Shown here: piece after piece, positions 16,449 to 24,491 of the stretch
How positions within the stretch are numbered: the stretch's first letter is position 1
Layout of the letters: every line of letters begins with the position of its first letter
DNA from: Streptomyces lincolnensis
Lineage (GTDB): Bacteria; Actinomycetota; Actinomycetes; Streptomycetales; Streptomycetaceae
DNA length: 64,000 nt
Assembly: GCF_021173675.1 (NCBI RefSeq)
Contig: NZ_JAIHON010000003.1
Location: 124,001-188,000, forward strand
Reading direction: 5' to 3'
The notes under the pieces: model-generated
Seen by the model: only the letters and a program-made list of their open reading frames with translations
Database searches by the model: none
Told to the model about the DNA's origin: nothing
Made by a program: the position numbers and the translations under genes

Positions 16449-17580
16449 CGTCCGCTCCTCTCACCACCGCCGCCAGACGCTCCAGCGCGGCCGGACTGTG
16501 CCCCTCGACGAACGCGTCCACACTCGGCAGCGCCGCCGCCATCCCGGCCGCCAGGGGCGCGTATCCGGGGCGCGCCTTGCGCGGATTGGCCCAGATCACT
16601 CGGTGCGCCAGCCGGTGCAAGCGTCGCATCTGGGCACCGAGCAGCTCCGGATCGCCACGCTCCCAGCCGTCCGACAGCAGCACCACGACCGCGCCGCGCG
16701 CCGTCCCGCGCTGCCCCCACCGGTCCAGGAACACCCGCAGCAGCTCCCCGAGCCGGGTACCCCCGCTCCAGTCCGGTACGGCCGCGGCGACCGCCGCCAT
16801 CGCCAGGTCCGGATCGCGCTGCGCGAGTTCCCGGGTCACCCGGGTGAGCCGGGTGGCGAGGGTGAACACCTCGGTGCGCGTCGTGCGGGCGGAGGCGTGC
16901 GCGAACCGCAGCAGGGCGTCCGCGCACGGCGTCATCGAGCCGCTGACATCGACGAGCAGCACGACCCGGCGCGGGCGCTCGGCCCGTGCCCGGTGCCGTA
17001 GCGGCGCCGGTTCCCCGCCGTGCCGCAGCAGGTCCCGGACGGTCCGGCGGGGATCGGCCTCACCGCGCCGGGCCGGCCGCCGGCGCGGGGTGCGCCGCGT
17101 CGGGCCGGGCAGCGCGAACGCGGCGAGGAGCTGGTGCAGCCGGGTGCGCTCGGCCGCGTCCAGCTCGGCGATGTCACGGTGCCGGAGCACCTCTGCGGAG
17201 CTCGCGAGCGCGCCGGTGGGCGTGGTGTGCCGTTCGTTCTCGGGTGCCGTCGTCCCAGGCGTGTCCCGTACGACGAGTCGCGGCCGTGGCGGGATCGCCG
17301 CCTTGGGCGTCGGGCCTTCCGGCGCGTCGCCGCCGGCGTCCGCGAAGTACGCCGTGAACACCTCGTCGTAGCGCTCCAGGTCCTCCCGGCTCCCGCACAG
17401 CGTCGACCGCCCCGCCCAGTACACGTCCCCGCGTACCCCGGGCCGCAGCACGGCCACGGCCCGAAGGAAGGCGTGCACCCGCTCGGCGCTCGCGTCGAGG
17501 CCGCCCGCCCGCAGGGCACGGGCGAAGCCGAGGAGAACGGCGTCGGCGCCCCGGCCGGTGACGGAGTCCACGGCTCTCAC
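16441..17580 (-). CDS. CoxE-like VWA-domain protein
   Basis: This 379-residue protein is of the DUF1624/VWA_CoxE type. The C-terminal VWA part has the MIDAS sequence VVLLVDVSGSMTP (about residue 220) and VVVLLSDGWERGDP. The N-terminal 180 residues form the family's helical region. In Oligotropha CoxD and CoxE together load the Cu/Mo site. GTG 17580 is chosen for its GTGA overlap with the AAA ATPase stop; GTG 17571 is possible. The open frame extends further upstream, but that sequence is the AAA gene in another frame, not a fusion. Confidence 0.88.
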   Translation of the reverse strand: MRAVDSVTGRGADAVLLGFARALRAGGLDASAERVHAFLRAVAVLRPGVRGDVYWAGRSTLCGSREDLERYDEVFTAYFADAGGDAPEGPTPKAAIPPRPRLVVRDTPGTTAPENERHTTPTGALASSAEVLRHRDIAELDAAERTRLHQLLAAFALPGPTRRTPRRRPARRGEADPRRTVRDLLRHGGEPAPLRHRARAERPRRVVLLVDVSGSMTPCADALLRFAHASARTTRTEVFTLATRLTRVTRELAQRDPDLAMAAVAAAVPDWSGGTRLGELLRVFLDRWGQRGTARGAVVVLLSDGWERGDPELLGAQMRRLHRLAHRVIWANPRKARPGYAPLAAGMAAALPSVDAFVEGHSPAALERLAAVVRGADDA

Positions 17581-18452
17581 GCCCCGTGGGCGGCGAGGAC
17601 CGCGGCCAGGTCGAGCCCCCGGGCCCGCTCGGTGTCCTCCCGGTACTTCAGGACCGAACCCAGCGTCGCCACGGCCAGCTCGGCGTCCACCTCCTCCGCG
17701 CCGAGGGCGTCCAGGGCCTCGGCCCAGTCGATGGTCTCGGCCACGCCCGGCGGCTTGACGAGGTCCTCCTCCCGCAGGGCCTGCACCAGCCCGGTGACCT
17801 GCTCGGCCAGCCGTGCCGAGACCCGGGGCAACCGCCGCCGCACGATGGCCAGTTCGCGGCCGAAGGAGGGATGGTCGAACCAGTGGTACAGGCAGCGCCG
17901 CTTCAGCGCGTCGTGCACCTCGCGGGTCCGGTTGGAGGTCAGCACGACCACGGGCGGCACCTCGGCGCGCAGGGTGCCCAGTTCCGGGATCGTGACGGCG
18001 AACTCCGACAGCAGCTCCAGCAGGAACGCCTCGAACTCGTCGTCGGCGCGGTCGATCTCGTCCACGAGCAGCACCGACGGCCGGGTCTCCAGCGCCCGCA
18101 GCAGCGGCCGGGCGATCAGGAAGCGCCGGTCGTACAGCTCGCCCTCCAGCTGGTCGGCGTCGGTGACCCCGGTCGCCTCGGCCGCCCTGAGGTGCAGCAG
18201 CTGGCGGGGGAAGTCCCAGTCGTACAGGGCCTGTGAGGCGTCGATGGCCTCGTGGCACTGCAACCGGATCAGCGGGGCGTCGAGCGCCTCGGCGAGGGCG
18301 GAGGCGAGCGCGGTCTTGCCGACGCCCGCGTCGCCCTCGCAGAACAGCGGCCGGTGCAGCCCGAGGGCCAGGAAACAGGCGACGGCCAGTCCGTCGTCGA
18401 CGAGGTACCCCGTCTCCTCCAGACGGGCCCGCACCTGCTCCGGCCCCTCCAT
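17577..18452 (-). CDS. MoxR/CoxD-like AAA+ ATPase
   Basis: This 291-residue protein has Walker A CEGDAGVGKTALA (about residues 38-50), Walker B VLLVDEIDRADDEFE, sensor VVVLTSNRTREVHDALKRR and the MoxR-type helix RCLYHWFDHPS. MoxR ATPases work with VWA proteins as metal-centre or complex assembly chaperones; the pair here is directly coupled. It starts 15 bp after the medium-subunit stop. Confidence 0.92.
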   Translation of the reverse strand: MEGPEQVRARLEETGYLVDDGLAVACFLALGLHRPLFCEGDAGVGKTALASALAEALDAPLIRLQCHEAIDASQALYDWDFPRQLLHLRAAEATGVTDADQLEGELYDRRFLIARPLLRALETRPSVLLVDEIDRADDEFEAFLLELLSEFAVTIPELGTLRAEVPPVVVLTSNRTREVHDALKRRCLYHWFDHPSFGRELAIVRRRLPRVSARLAEQVTGLVQALREEDLVKPPGVAETIDWAEALDALGAEEVDAELAVATLGSVLKYREDTERARGLDLAAVLAAHGA

Positions 18453-18467
18453 CCGCGTGATGGTCGC

Positions 18468-19322
18468 TCACCCCATCCCGGCCGCCGCGAGGACCGCCCG
18501 CCTGGTCAGCACCCGCGCCAGATGCGCCCGGTACTCGGGCGAGGCCGACAGGTCCCGCGTCGGCCGGGTCCCCTCCGACGCCGCCTCGGCGGCCCGGGCC
18601 ACGGACCGGGCGTCCCCGGCACCGGACAGGGCCTCCTCGACGGCCGGGGCGCGCAGCGGTGTCGGGCCCATGTTGGACAGCCCGATCCGGGCCTCGCCGA
18701 TGTGCCCGTCCGCGCGCCGCACCAGCGCGGCCACGCCGACGACCGCCCAGGCCTGCGCCGACCGCTGGAACTTCTCGTAGTGGAAGCCCCAGCCGTCGGC
18801 CTTGGGGATCCTGATCTCGGTGAGCACCTCGTCCGCCGCCAGTGCGGTCTGGAGGTAGTCGACGAAGAAGTCCCGCGCGGGGATCGTCCGCCGGCCTCCC
18901 GGCCCGTGCGCGATGAGGTCGCCGTCCAGAGCGAGTAGTACGGCGGACAGGTCACCGGCGGGATCGGCGTGCGCGAGCGAGCCGCCGAGGGTGCCGCGAT
19001 GCCGTACGGCCGGATCCGCGACGGTGGCTGCCGCGGCCGCCAGCAGTCCCGCGTGCCGGCGGACGAGCGGGTCGCGGATCAGGTCGTGGTGGGTGGTGAG
19101 CGCGCCGACGACCAGCGTGCCGCCGTCCTCGCGCACCCCGCGCAGTCCGGGCAGCCGCCCGACGTCCACGACCAGGTCGGGGAAGGCGAGCCGCATCCGC
19201 AGCAGCGGCAGCAGGCTCTGCCCGCCGGCCAGCACCTTGGCCTCCTCGCCGGCGTCGGCGAGCGTGCGCACCGCCTCCTCGACGCTGCCGGGACGGGCGT
19301 ACTCGAATGCCGGGGGAATCAT
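18468..19322 (-). CDS. FAD-binding medium subunit of a molybdenum hydroxylase (CoxM type)
   Basis: This 284-residue protein is of the FAD_binding_5/CO_deh_flav_C type: EYARPGSVEEAVRTLAD, then the FAD loops AKVLAGGQSLLPLLRMRL and a TLGGSLAHADPAGDL motif typical of the family. It passes electrons from the Fe-S subunit to FAD and on to an acceptor. ATG 19322 makes an ATGA overlap with the large-subunit stop; the longer frame (to 19349) would overlap that gene. Confidence 0.92.
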   Translation of the reverse strand: MIPPAFEYARPGSVEEAVRTLADAGEEAKVLAGGQSLLPLLRMRLAFPDLVVDVGRLPGLRGVREDGGTLVVGALTTHHDLIRDPLVRRHAGLLAAAAATVADPAVRHRGTLGGSLAHADPAGDLSAVLLALDGDLIAHGPGGRRTIPARDFFVDYLQTALAADEVLTEIRIPKADGWGFHYEKFQRSAQAWAVVGVAALVRRADGHIGEARIGLSNMGPTPLRAPAVEEALSGAGDARSVARAAEAASEGTRPTRDLSASPEYRAHLARVLTRRAVLAAAGMG

Positions 19323-21670
19323 CGGGAGGCCTCCCTCACCGCTCGCCACACCCGCTCGGGTGTGCAGGGCATGCGGATGTCGTGGACGCCCAGCGGGCGC
19401 AGCGCGTCCACGACCGCGCCCACCACGGCGGGCGTGGCGGCGATCGTCCCGGCCTCACCGACCCCCTTGACCCCCAGGGGGTTGGAGGTGGCGGGTGTCT
19501 CCGTCCGGTCGGTCGTGAACTCCGGCAGGTCGGGGGCGGCGGGCACGAGGTAGTCGGCCAGTGTGCCGGAGACCAGGTTGCCCTCGTCGTCGTAGACCGC
19601 CTCCTCGAACAGGGCCTGTGCGATCCCCTGGGCGAGTCCGCCGTGCACCTGGCCCTCGACGATCGGCGGGTTGACGACCCGGCCGACGTCGTCCACACAG
19701 ACGTAGGAGCGGATCCGGGTGTGCCCGGTCTCGGTGTCGACCTCGACGGCGCACAGATGGGTGCCGTGCGGATAGGAGAAGGTGTCCGGGTCGAGGACGT
19801 GTCCGGCGTTGAGGGTGGGCTCCATGCCGTCGGGCAGGTCGTGCGAGGAGAACGTCTCGAAGGCGACCTCCTGGATGCTCCGGCGGGCGTCCGGGGAGCC
19901 CTTGACCGAGAACACCCCGTCGGTGAACTCCAGGTCCCGCTCGCTCGCCTCCAGCAGATGGGCGGCGACCTTGCGGGCCCTGTCCACCACCTTCGTCGCC
20001 GCGTGGTGCACGGCCGTGCCGCCTACCACCAGCGACCGCGAGCCGTAGGTGTCCATGCCCTGCGGGGCCGCCCGGGTGTCCCCGTGCACCACCTCGACGT
20101 CCTCGAACGGCACCCCCAGCACCTCGGCGGCGATCTGGCTCCAGCAGGTCACATGGCCCTGCCCGTGCGGGCTGGTTCCGGTGACCACCTCGACCTTGCC
20201 GGTGGGCAGCATCCGCACGCTCGCCGCCTCCCAGCCGCCGGCCGCGTACCGCAGATCCCTCAGCACCCGGCTCGGTGCCAGCCCGCACATCTCGGTGTAC
20301 GTCGACACGCCGATGCCGAGGCGCACGCTGTCGCCCCGTTCGTTGCGGTCGGCCTGCTCGGCGCGCAGCTTGTCGTAGCCGAACAGCGCGAGCGCCTTGT
20401 CGGTGGCGGCCTCGTAGTTGCCGCTGTCGTAGGTCAGACCGGCGATCGTGGTGTACGGGAACTCCTCGTGCCGGATCCAGTTGCGGCGCCGCAACTCCAC
20501 CGGATCCAGGTCGAGTTCGACGGCCAGCTCGTCCATGATGCGTTCGATGGCGTACGTCGCCTCCGGGCGGCCGGCGCCCCGGTAGGCGTCCGTGGGCGTC
20601 CTGGTCGTGAAGACGCCGGTGACGTTGAGCTCGTAGGAGCCCATCTTGTAGATGCCCGGGTACATGAACGCGCCCAGGATCGGGATGCCCGGCGTGACGA
20701 GCATCAGGTAGGCGCCCATGTCGACCAGCAGGTCGGCCTTGAGGCCGAGGACCGTGCCGTCGCGGGTCGCGGCGATCTCGATGTCCTGGATCATGCCCCG
20801 GCCGTGATGGGTCGCCAGATAGCCCTCGGAGCGGGACTCGGTCCACTTCACGGGGCGTCCGACGCGGCGCGCGACCGTGAGGGCGATGGCCTCCTCGCCG
20901 TAGACCTGGAGCTTGGAGCCGAAGCCGCCGCCCACGTCGGGGGCGACGACCCGCAGCTTGTGCTCGGGCACGCCGGTGACCACGGCGAGCATGACCCTGA
21001 GGATGTGCGGGATCTGGGTGGAGGAGTACACCGTGTACTCGTCCGAGGCGGCGACCGGGGTGACCACGACCGCGCGCGGCTCCATGGCGTTGGGGATCAG
21101 GCGCTGCTGGTGGTAGCGGCGCTTGAGGGTGACGTCGGCGCGCCGGCGGACCGAGGCGAAGTCCTCGCCGGTCCTGAGCGGCCAGTCGTAGCAGCGGTTG
21201 GTGCCCTTGTCGGCGTGGACCAGGGGAGCGTTCTCGGCGAGCGCGGCCTCCAGGTCGAGGACCGGGGGCAGGGGCGTGTAGTCGACCTCGATCGCCTCCA
21301 GGGCGTCGGCGGCCGCGTACCGGTCGCGGGCCACCACGACGGCCACCGGATCGCCGGCGTACCGCACCTCGTCCACGGCGATCGGCGGGTGGTCGGGCAG
21401 CACGATGTCCTCGGTCACCGGCCAGGCGCAGGGCAGCGAGCCCAGGCCTTCCGCCAGGTCGGCGCCGCTGAACGCGGCGACGACGCCCGGCCGTTCGAGC
21501 GCGGGCGTGACGTCCACCCGGTCGACGCGGGCGTGGGCCATCGGGCTGCGCAGGATCGCCAGGTGCAGCAGTCCGCTCACGGCGATGTTGTCGGTCCAGT
21601 TGGTCTGCCCGGTGATCAGGCGGGCGTCCTCCTTGCGGAGCCGGGCGCGGCCGATCTCCTGGGCGGTCAT
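19319..21670 (-). CDS. molybdopterin-binding large subunit, form II CO-dehydrogenase-like
   Basis: This 783-residue protein is of the xanthine dehydrogenase/CoxL family: Ald_Xan_dh_C hammerhead domain (residues ~20-130), then two MoCo-binding domains with [28 protein letters not shown] and [17 protein letters not shown], and the catalytic glutamate region [10 protein letters not shown] near the end. The active-site loop reads [12 protein letters not shown], not the AYxCSFR of form I CO dehydrogenases, so a Cu-Mo CO-oxidising site is not expected. The substrate is more likely an aromatic, aldehyde or N-heterocycle. ATG 21670 overlaps the small-subunit stop (ATGA). Confidence 0.93.
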   Translation of the reverse strand: MTAQEIGRARLRKEDARLITGQTNWTDNIAVSGLLHLAILRSPMAHARVDRVDVTPALERPGVVAAFSGADLAEGLGSLPCAWPVTEDIVLPDHPPIAVDEVRYAGDPVAVVVARDRYAAADALEAIEVDYTPLPPVLDLEAALAENAPLVHADKGTNRCYDWPLRTGEDFASVRRRADVTLKRRYHQQRLIPNAMEPRAVVVTPVAASDEYTVYSSTQIPHILRVMLAVVTGVPEHKLRVVAPDVGGGFGSKLQVYGEEAIALTVARRVGRPVKWTESRSEGYLATHHGRGMIQDIEIAATRDGTVLGLKADLLVDMGAYLMLVTPGIPILGAFMYPGIYKMGSYELNVTGVFTTRTPTDAYRGAGRPEATYAIERIMDELAVELDLDPVELRRRNWIRHEEFPYTTIAGLTYDSGNYEAATDKALALFGYDKLRAEQADRNERGDSVRLGIGVSTYTEMCGLAPSRVLRDLRYAAGGWEAASVRMLPTGKVEVVTGTSPHGQGHVTCWSQIAAEVLGVPFEDVEVVHGDTRAAPQGMDTYGSRSLVVGGTAVHHAATKVVDRARKVAAHLLEASERDLEFTDGVFSVKGSPDARRSIQEVAFETFSSHDLPDGMEPTLNAGHVLDPDTFSYPHGTHLCAVEVDTETGHTRIRSYVCVDDVGRVVNPPIVEGQVHGGLAQGIAQALFEEAVYDDEGNLVSGTLADYLVPAAPDLPEFTTDRTETPATSNPLGVKGVGEAGTIAATPAVVGAVVDALRPLGVHDIRMPCTPERVWRAVREASR

Positions 21671-22173
21671 GCCGTGACCTCCCGTTCGAACTGTTCGGAC
21701 TGCTCCGGCTGCTCCGACTGTTCGGAGGCGGTCAGGACGGCTCGCACGATGTTCTGGTAGCCCGTGCAGCGGCAGAGGTTGCCCTCCAGCGCGTGCCGGA
21801 CCTCGTCGGCGGAGGGGTGCGGGTTCTCGCGCAGCAGATCGCGCGCCGCCATGAGCATGCCCGGGGTGCAGTAGCCGCACTGGAGGGCGTGCCCCTCGTG
21901 GAAGGCCCGCTGGAGCCCGGTCCACTCGCCGTTCCGGGCAAGCCCCTGGACGGTGGCCACGTCGCTCCCGTCCGCCTGGACGGCCAGCACCGAGCAGCTC
22001 TTGACGCTCACGCCGTCCAGGTCGACCGTGCAGGCCCCGCAGTTGGAGGTGTCGCATCCGATGGGGGTGCCGGTCAGACCGAGGCGGTCACGCAGGTAGT
22101 GGACCAGGAGAAGACGCGGTTCCACCTCGTCCTCGTAGGCCGTACCGTCCACTTTCACCGAGATGCGGGTCAT
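21667..22173 (-). CDS. 2[2Fe-2S] small subunit of a molybdenum hydroxylase (CoxS type)
   Basis: This 168-residue protein has the plant-type ferredoxin cluster site IGCDTSNCGACTVDLDG with a fourth Cys in VKSC, and the second cluster domain ALQCGYCTPGML and GNLCRCTGYQNIVRAV. It carries electrons from Mo to FAD. The C-terminus has an unusual SEQSEQPEQSEQFE stretch, a short imperfect Ser-Glu-Gln repeat. It is the first gene of the seven-gene operon; GGGAGGGCAC precedes ATG 22173. Confidence 0.93.
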   Translation of the reverse strand: MTRISVKVDGTAYEDEVEPRLLLVHYLRDRLGLTGTPIGCDTSNCGACTVDLDGVSVKSCSVLAVQADGSDVATVQGLARNGEWTGLQRAFHEGHALQCGYCTPGMLMAARDLLRENPHPSADEVRHALEGNLCRCTGYQNIVRAVLTASEQSEQPEQSEQFEREVTA

Positions 22174-22197
22174 GTGCCCTCCCAGGAAACATCGGAC

Positions 22198-22211
22198 GTG
22201 ATGTGCGTCAC
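22198..22211. promoter_or_regulatory. Crp-like site upstream of the molybdenum hydroxylase operon
   Basis: GTGATGTGCGTCAC fits both the CRP half-site pattern GTGA-N6-TCAC and the Streptomyces Crp motif GTG-N6-GNCAC as I recall it. It lies 24 bp before the CoxS ATG on the opposite strand. A chance match is possible for so short a motif. Confidence 0.3.
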
Positions 22212-22338
22212 TGTAGGACTGGCACCGGAAGGCGGCGAGGGCCGCAGCACGCCTTTGTTGAGCGTTAATCCGTTGCCGTCGCGGCGCGGGCTCTGATGCA
22301 CTGCACAGGAACCGCCCCCCGAAGATCCAGGAGAAGCG

Positions 22339-22449
22339 ATGCGAACTGCGTGCATGTCCGCCCAGGAAGGAATGACCCCCATTTCTAAGGACATGACGCT
22401 TCGTGCATTTGCTCAACCTCGGGATCCTCGCCCATGTCGACGCCGGTAA
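22339..22449 (+). CDS. putative leader peptide ORF overlapping the ribosome-protection gene
   Basis: ATG 22339 follows AGGAGA with 4-5 base spacing, a much better ribosome site than that of the downstream gene. The 36-codon frame (starting MRTACMSAQEGMTP) runs across the GTG start of the resistance gene and stops at TAA 22447-22449, 45 bases inside it in another frame. tet(M) is known to be controlled by a leader peptide and attenuation, and this layout would fit translation-dependent control. It is unproven as a protein. Confidence 0.45.
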   Translation: MRTACMSAQEGMTPISKDMTLRAFAQPRDPRPCRRR

Positions 22450-24373
22450 GACCAGCCTGACCGAGCGGCTGCTGCACTCGGTCGGAGTGATCGACGAGAT
22501 CGGCAGCGTCGACGCCGGCAGTACGCGGACCGACACCCTCGCGCTGGAGCGCCGGCGCGGTATCACCATCAAGTCCGCCGTCGTCTCCTTCGCGGTCGAC
22601 GACGTGACGGTCAACCTCATCGACACCCCCGGCCACCCGGACTTCATCGCCGAGGTGGAGCGCGTGCTCGGCGTGCTCGACGGCGCCGTGCTGGTCGTCT
22701 CGGCCGTCGAGGGCGTCCAGGCCCAGACTCGCGTGCTGATGCGCACCCTGCGCCGCCTGGGCATTCCCACGCTCGTCTTCGTCAACAAGATCGACCGCAG
22801 GGGCGCGACGGACGAGCCCGTGCTGCGGGCGCTGTCCGAGCGGCTCTCGGTGGCCGTCGTCCCGATGGGCACGGCCGACGCGCTCGGCACCCGCGAGGCG
22901 CGCTTCGTCCCCGGGCTCGGCCCGTCCGCGCTCGACGTCCTCGCCGACCACGACGACGACCTGCTGTCCCGGTACCTGGAGGGCCCTGTCCCCGACGACC
23001 GGGTGCACGCCGCGCTCGTCGCCCAGACCCGGCGGTGCCTGGTGCACCCCGTGTACTTCGGCTCCGCGGCGACGGGCGCGGGTGTGTCCGAACTCGTCGT
23101 CGGGATAAAGGAGTTGCTCCCCGCGGCGGACGGCGAGCCCGAAGAGCGGGTCGCCGGCACGGTGTTCAAGGTCGAGCGCGGTCCGGCGGGCGAGAAGATC
23201 GCCTACGCGCGCGTGTTCTCCGGGACCCTGCGCACCCGCGACCGGATCCCCTTCGGCGAGAACCGCGAAGAGGGCCGCGTCACCGCGATCAGCGTCTTCG
23301 AGCAGGGTGCGGACGTCCGGCAGGACACCGTCCCGGCGGGGCGGATCGCCAAGCTGTGGGGCCTGGAGGGCGTCCGGATCGGCGACGCCCTCGGCGAACC
23401 CCGCACGGCGCACGAGCACCACTTCGCCCCGCCGACCCTCGAAACGGTCGTCGTCCCGGGCCCGGGCACGGACCGCGGAGCCCTCCACCTCGCCCTGACC
23501 CGCCTCGCCGAACAGGACCCGCTGATCGGCCTGCGCCACGACGAGGTACGCCAGGAGACCTCCGTCTCCCTCTACGGCGAGGTCCAGAAGGAGGTCATCG
23601 AGGCCACGCTCGCCGAGGAGTTCGGCCTCGACGTCAGCTTCCGCGAGACCACGCCCCTGTGCGTCGAGCGTCCGGCCGGGTCGGGGGAGGCGGCCGAGTT
23701 CAACAAGAAGGACGACAATCCCTTCCTCGCGACCGTCGGCCTGCGCGTCGACCCGGCCCCGGTCGGCTCGGGCGTGGACTTCCGTCTGGAGGTGGAACTC
23801 GGCTCCATGCCGTACGCCTTCTTCAAGGCCGTCGAGGACACCGTGTGCGACACCCTCGCCCAAGGACTGCACGGTTGGCAGGTCACCGACTGCACGGTCA
23901 CCATGACCCGGTGCGGCTACTCGCCCCGGCAGAGCCACGCCCACCAGGGCTTCGACAAGAGCATGTCCAGCACCGGCGCCGACTTCCGGGGACTGACCCC
24001 GCTGGTCCTCGTCGAGGCGTTGCGCCGCGCGGGCACCCGGGTGCACGAGCCGATGCACCGCTTCCGCCTGGAGGCACCGGCGGACACGCTCGGCGCCCTG
24101 CTGCCGGTGCTGGCCGCGCTGCGCGCCGTACCGCAGGCGACCGGGACGCGCGGCGAGACCGCCATACTGGAGGGTGTGATTCCGGCGGAGCGGGTGCATG
24201 AACTGGAGCAGAGGCTTCCGGGTCTGACCCGGGGCGAGGGAGAACTGGAGAGCGCGTTCGACCACTACGCGCCGGTCGCGCGGGCGACCGTGCCGTGCCG
24301 GCCGCGTACCGATCACAACCCGCTCAACCGCAAGGAGTACCTGCTCAACGTGACGCGTCGCGTCGGTGGTTGA
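22403..24373 (+). CDS. TetM/OtrA-type ribosomal protection protein (tetracycline resistance)
   Basis: This 656-residue EF-G-like GTPase is close in length and sequence to Streptomyces OtrA (663). G1 is LAHVDAGKTSLTERLL, switch I RRRGITIKSAVV, G3 DTPGHPDFIAEVER and G4 FVNKIDRRGA. Domain IV carries ELGSMPYAFFKAVEDTV and LHGWQVTDCTVTMTR, typical of ribosomal protection proteins rather than EF-G. It dislodges tetracycline from the 30S subunit. GTG 22403 gives the conserved start (MHLLNLGILAHVDAG). The only nearby AAGGA is about 11 bases away and lies inside the leader ORF. No antibiotic cluster is adjacent, so intrinsic resistance is likely. Confidence 0.9.
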   Translation: MHLLNLGILAHVDAGKTSLTERLLHSVGVIDEIGSVDAGSTRTDTLALERRRGITIKSAVVSFAVDDVTVNLIDTPGHPDFIAEVERVLGVLDGAVLVVSAVEGVQAQTRVLMRTLRRLGIPTLVFVNKIDRRGATDEPVLRALSERLSVAVVPMGTADALGTREARFVPGLGPSALDVLADHDDDLLSRYLEGPVPDDRVHAALVAQTRRCLVHPVYFGSAATGAGVSELVVGIKELLPAADGEPEERVAGTVFKVERGPAGEKIAYARVFSGTLRTRDRIPFGENREEGRVTAISVFEQGADVRQDTVPAGRIAKLWGLEGVRIGDALGEPRTAHEHHFAPPTLETVVVPGPGTDRGALHLALTRLAEQDPLIGLRHDEVRQETSVSLYGEVQKEVIEATLAEEFGLDVSFRETTPLCVERPAGSGEAAEFNKKDDNPFLATVGLRVDPAPVGSGVDFRLEVELGSMPYAFFKAVEDTVCDTLAQGLHGWQVTDCTVTMTRCGYSPRQSHAHQGFDKSMSSTGADFRGLTPLVLVEALRRAGTRVHEPMHRFRLEAPADTLGALLPVLAALRAVPQATGTRGETAILEGVIPAERVHELEQRLPGLTRGEGELESAFDHYAPVARATVPCRPRTDHNPLNRKEYLLNVTRRVGG

Positions 24374-24392
24374 GGTCCGGATCGACCCTCGC

Positions 24393-24432
24393 GTCGACCT
24401 TTCGGTCCAGAAGTCGACCTTTCGGTCCGGAA
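24393..24432. repeat. two tandem 20-bp direct repeats
   Basis: The 20-bp unit gtcgacctttcggtcc(a/g)gaa is present twice back to back with one mismatch, just downstream of the resistance gene and 60 bp ahead of the GH5 gene. Spacing of two helical turns suggests paired operator half-sites, but could be a simple duplication. Confidence 0.5.
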
Positions 24433-24448
24433 GATGAAACTTACTCAT

Positions 24449-24468
24449 CAGTCAGAAACTGTTGACTG
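24449..24468. promoter_or_regulatory. inverted repeat in A/T-rich promoter region of the GH5 gene
   Basis: CAGTCA-N8-TGACTG lies 24 bp upstream of the GH5 ATG, inside a stretch (24431-24495) whose A+T content is far above the window average, as expected of a promoter. A TetR-like dimer could bind; no regulator is adjacent. Confidence 0.35.
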
Positions 24469-24491
24469 TGTACCGAAATCACCGGACTGTA

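Noticed and set aside
16441..18471. 676-residue fusion of AAA and VWA parts
   Set aside because: The upstream half is the out-of-frame shadow of the AAA ATPase gene; the VWA gene starts at GTG 17580 with a GTGA overlap.
19319..21670. True aerobic CO dehydrogenase large subunit
   Set aside because: The active-site loop is AYRGAGR, not AYxCSFR, so it belongs to the form II group of unclear substrate.
21667..23169. 500-residue fusion on the small Fe-S subunit
   Set aside because: The N-terminal 330 residues are antisense to the resistance gene; the real start is ATG 22173 after GGGAGGG.
22403..24373. Second elongation factor G
   Set aside because: Length, the N-terminal MHLLNLGILAHVDAG block and domain IV motifs match OtrA/TetM ribosomal protection proteins instead.
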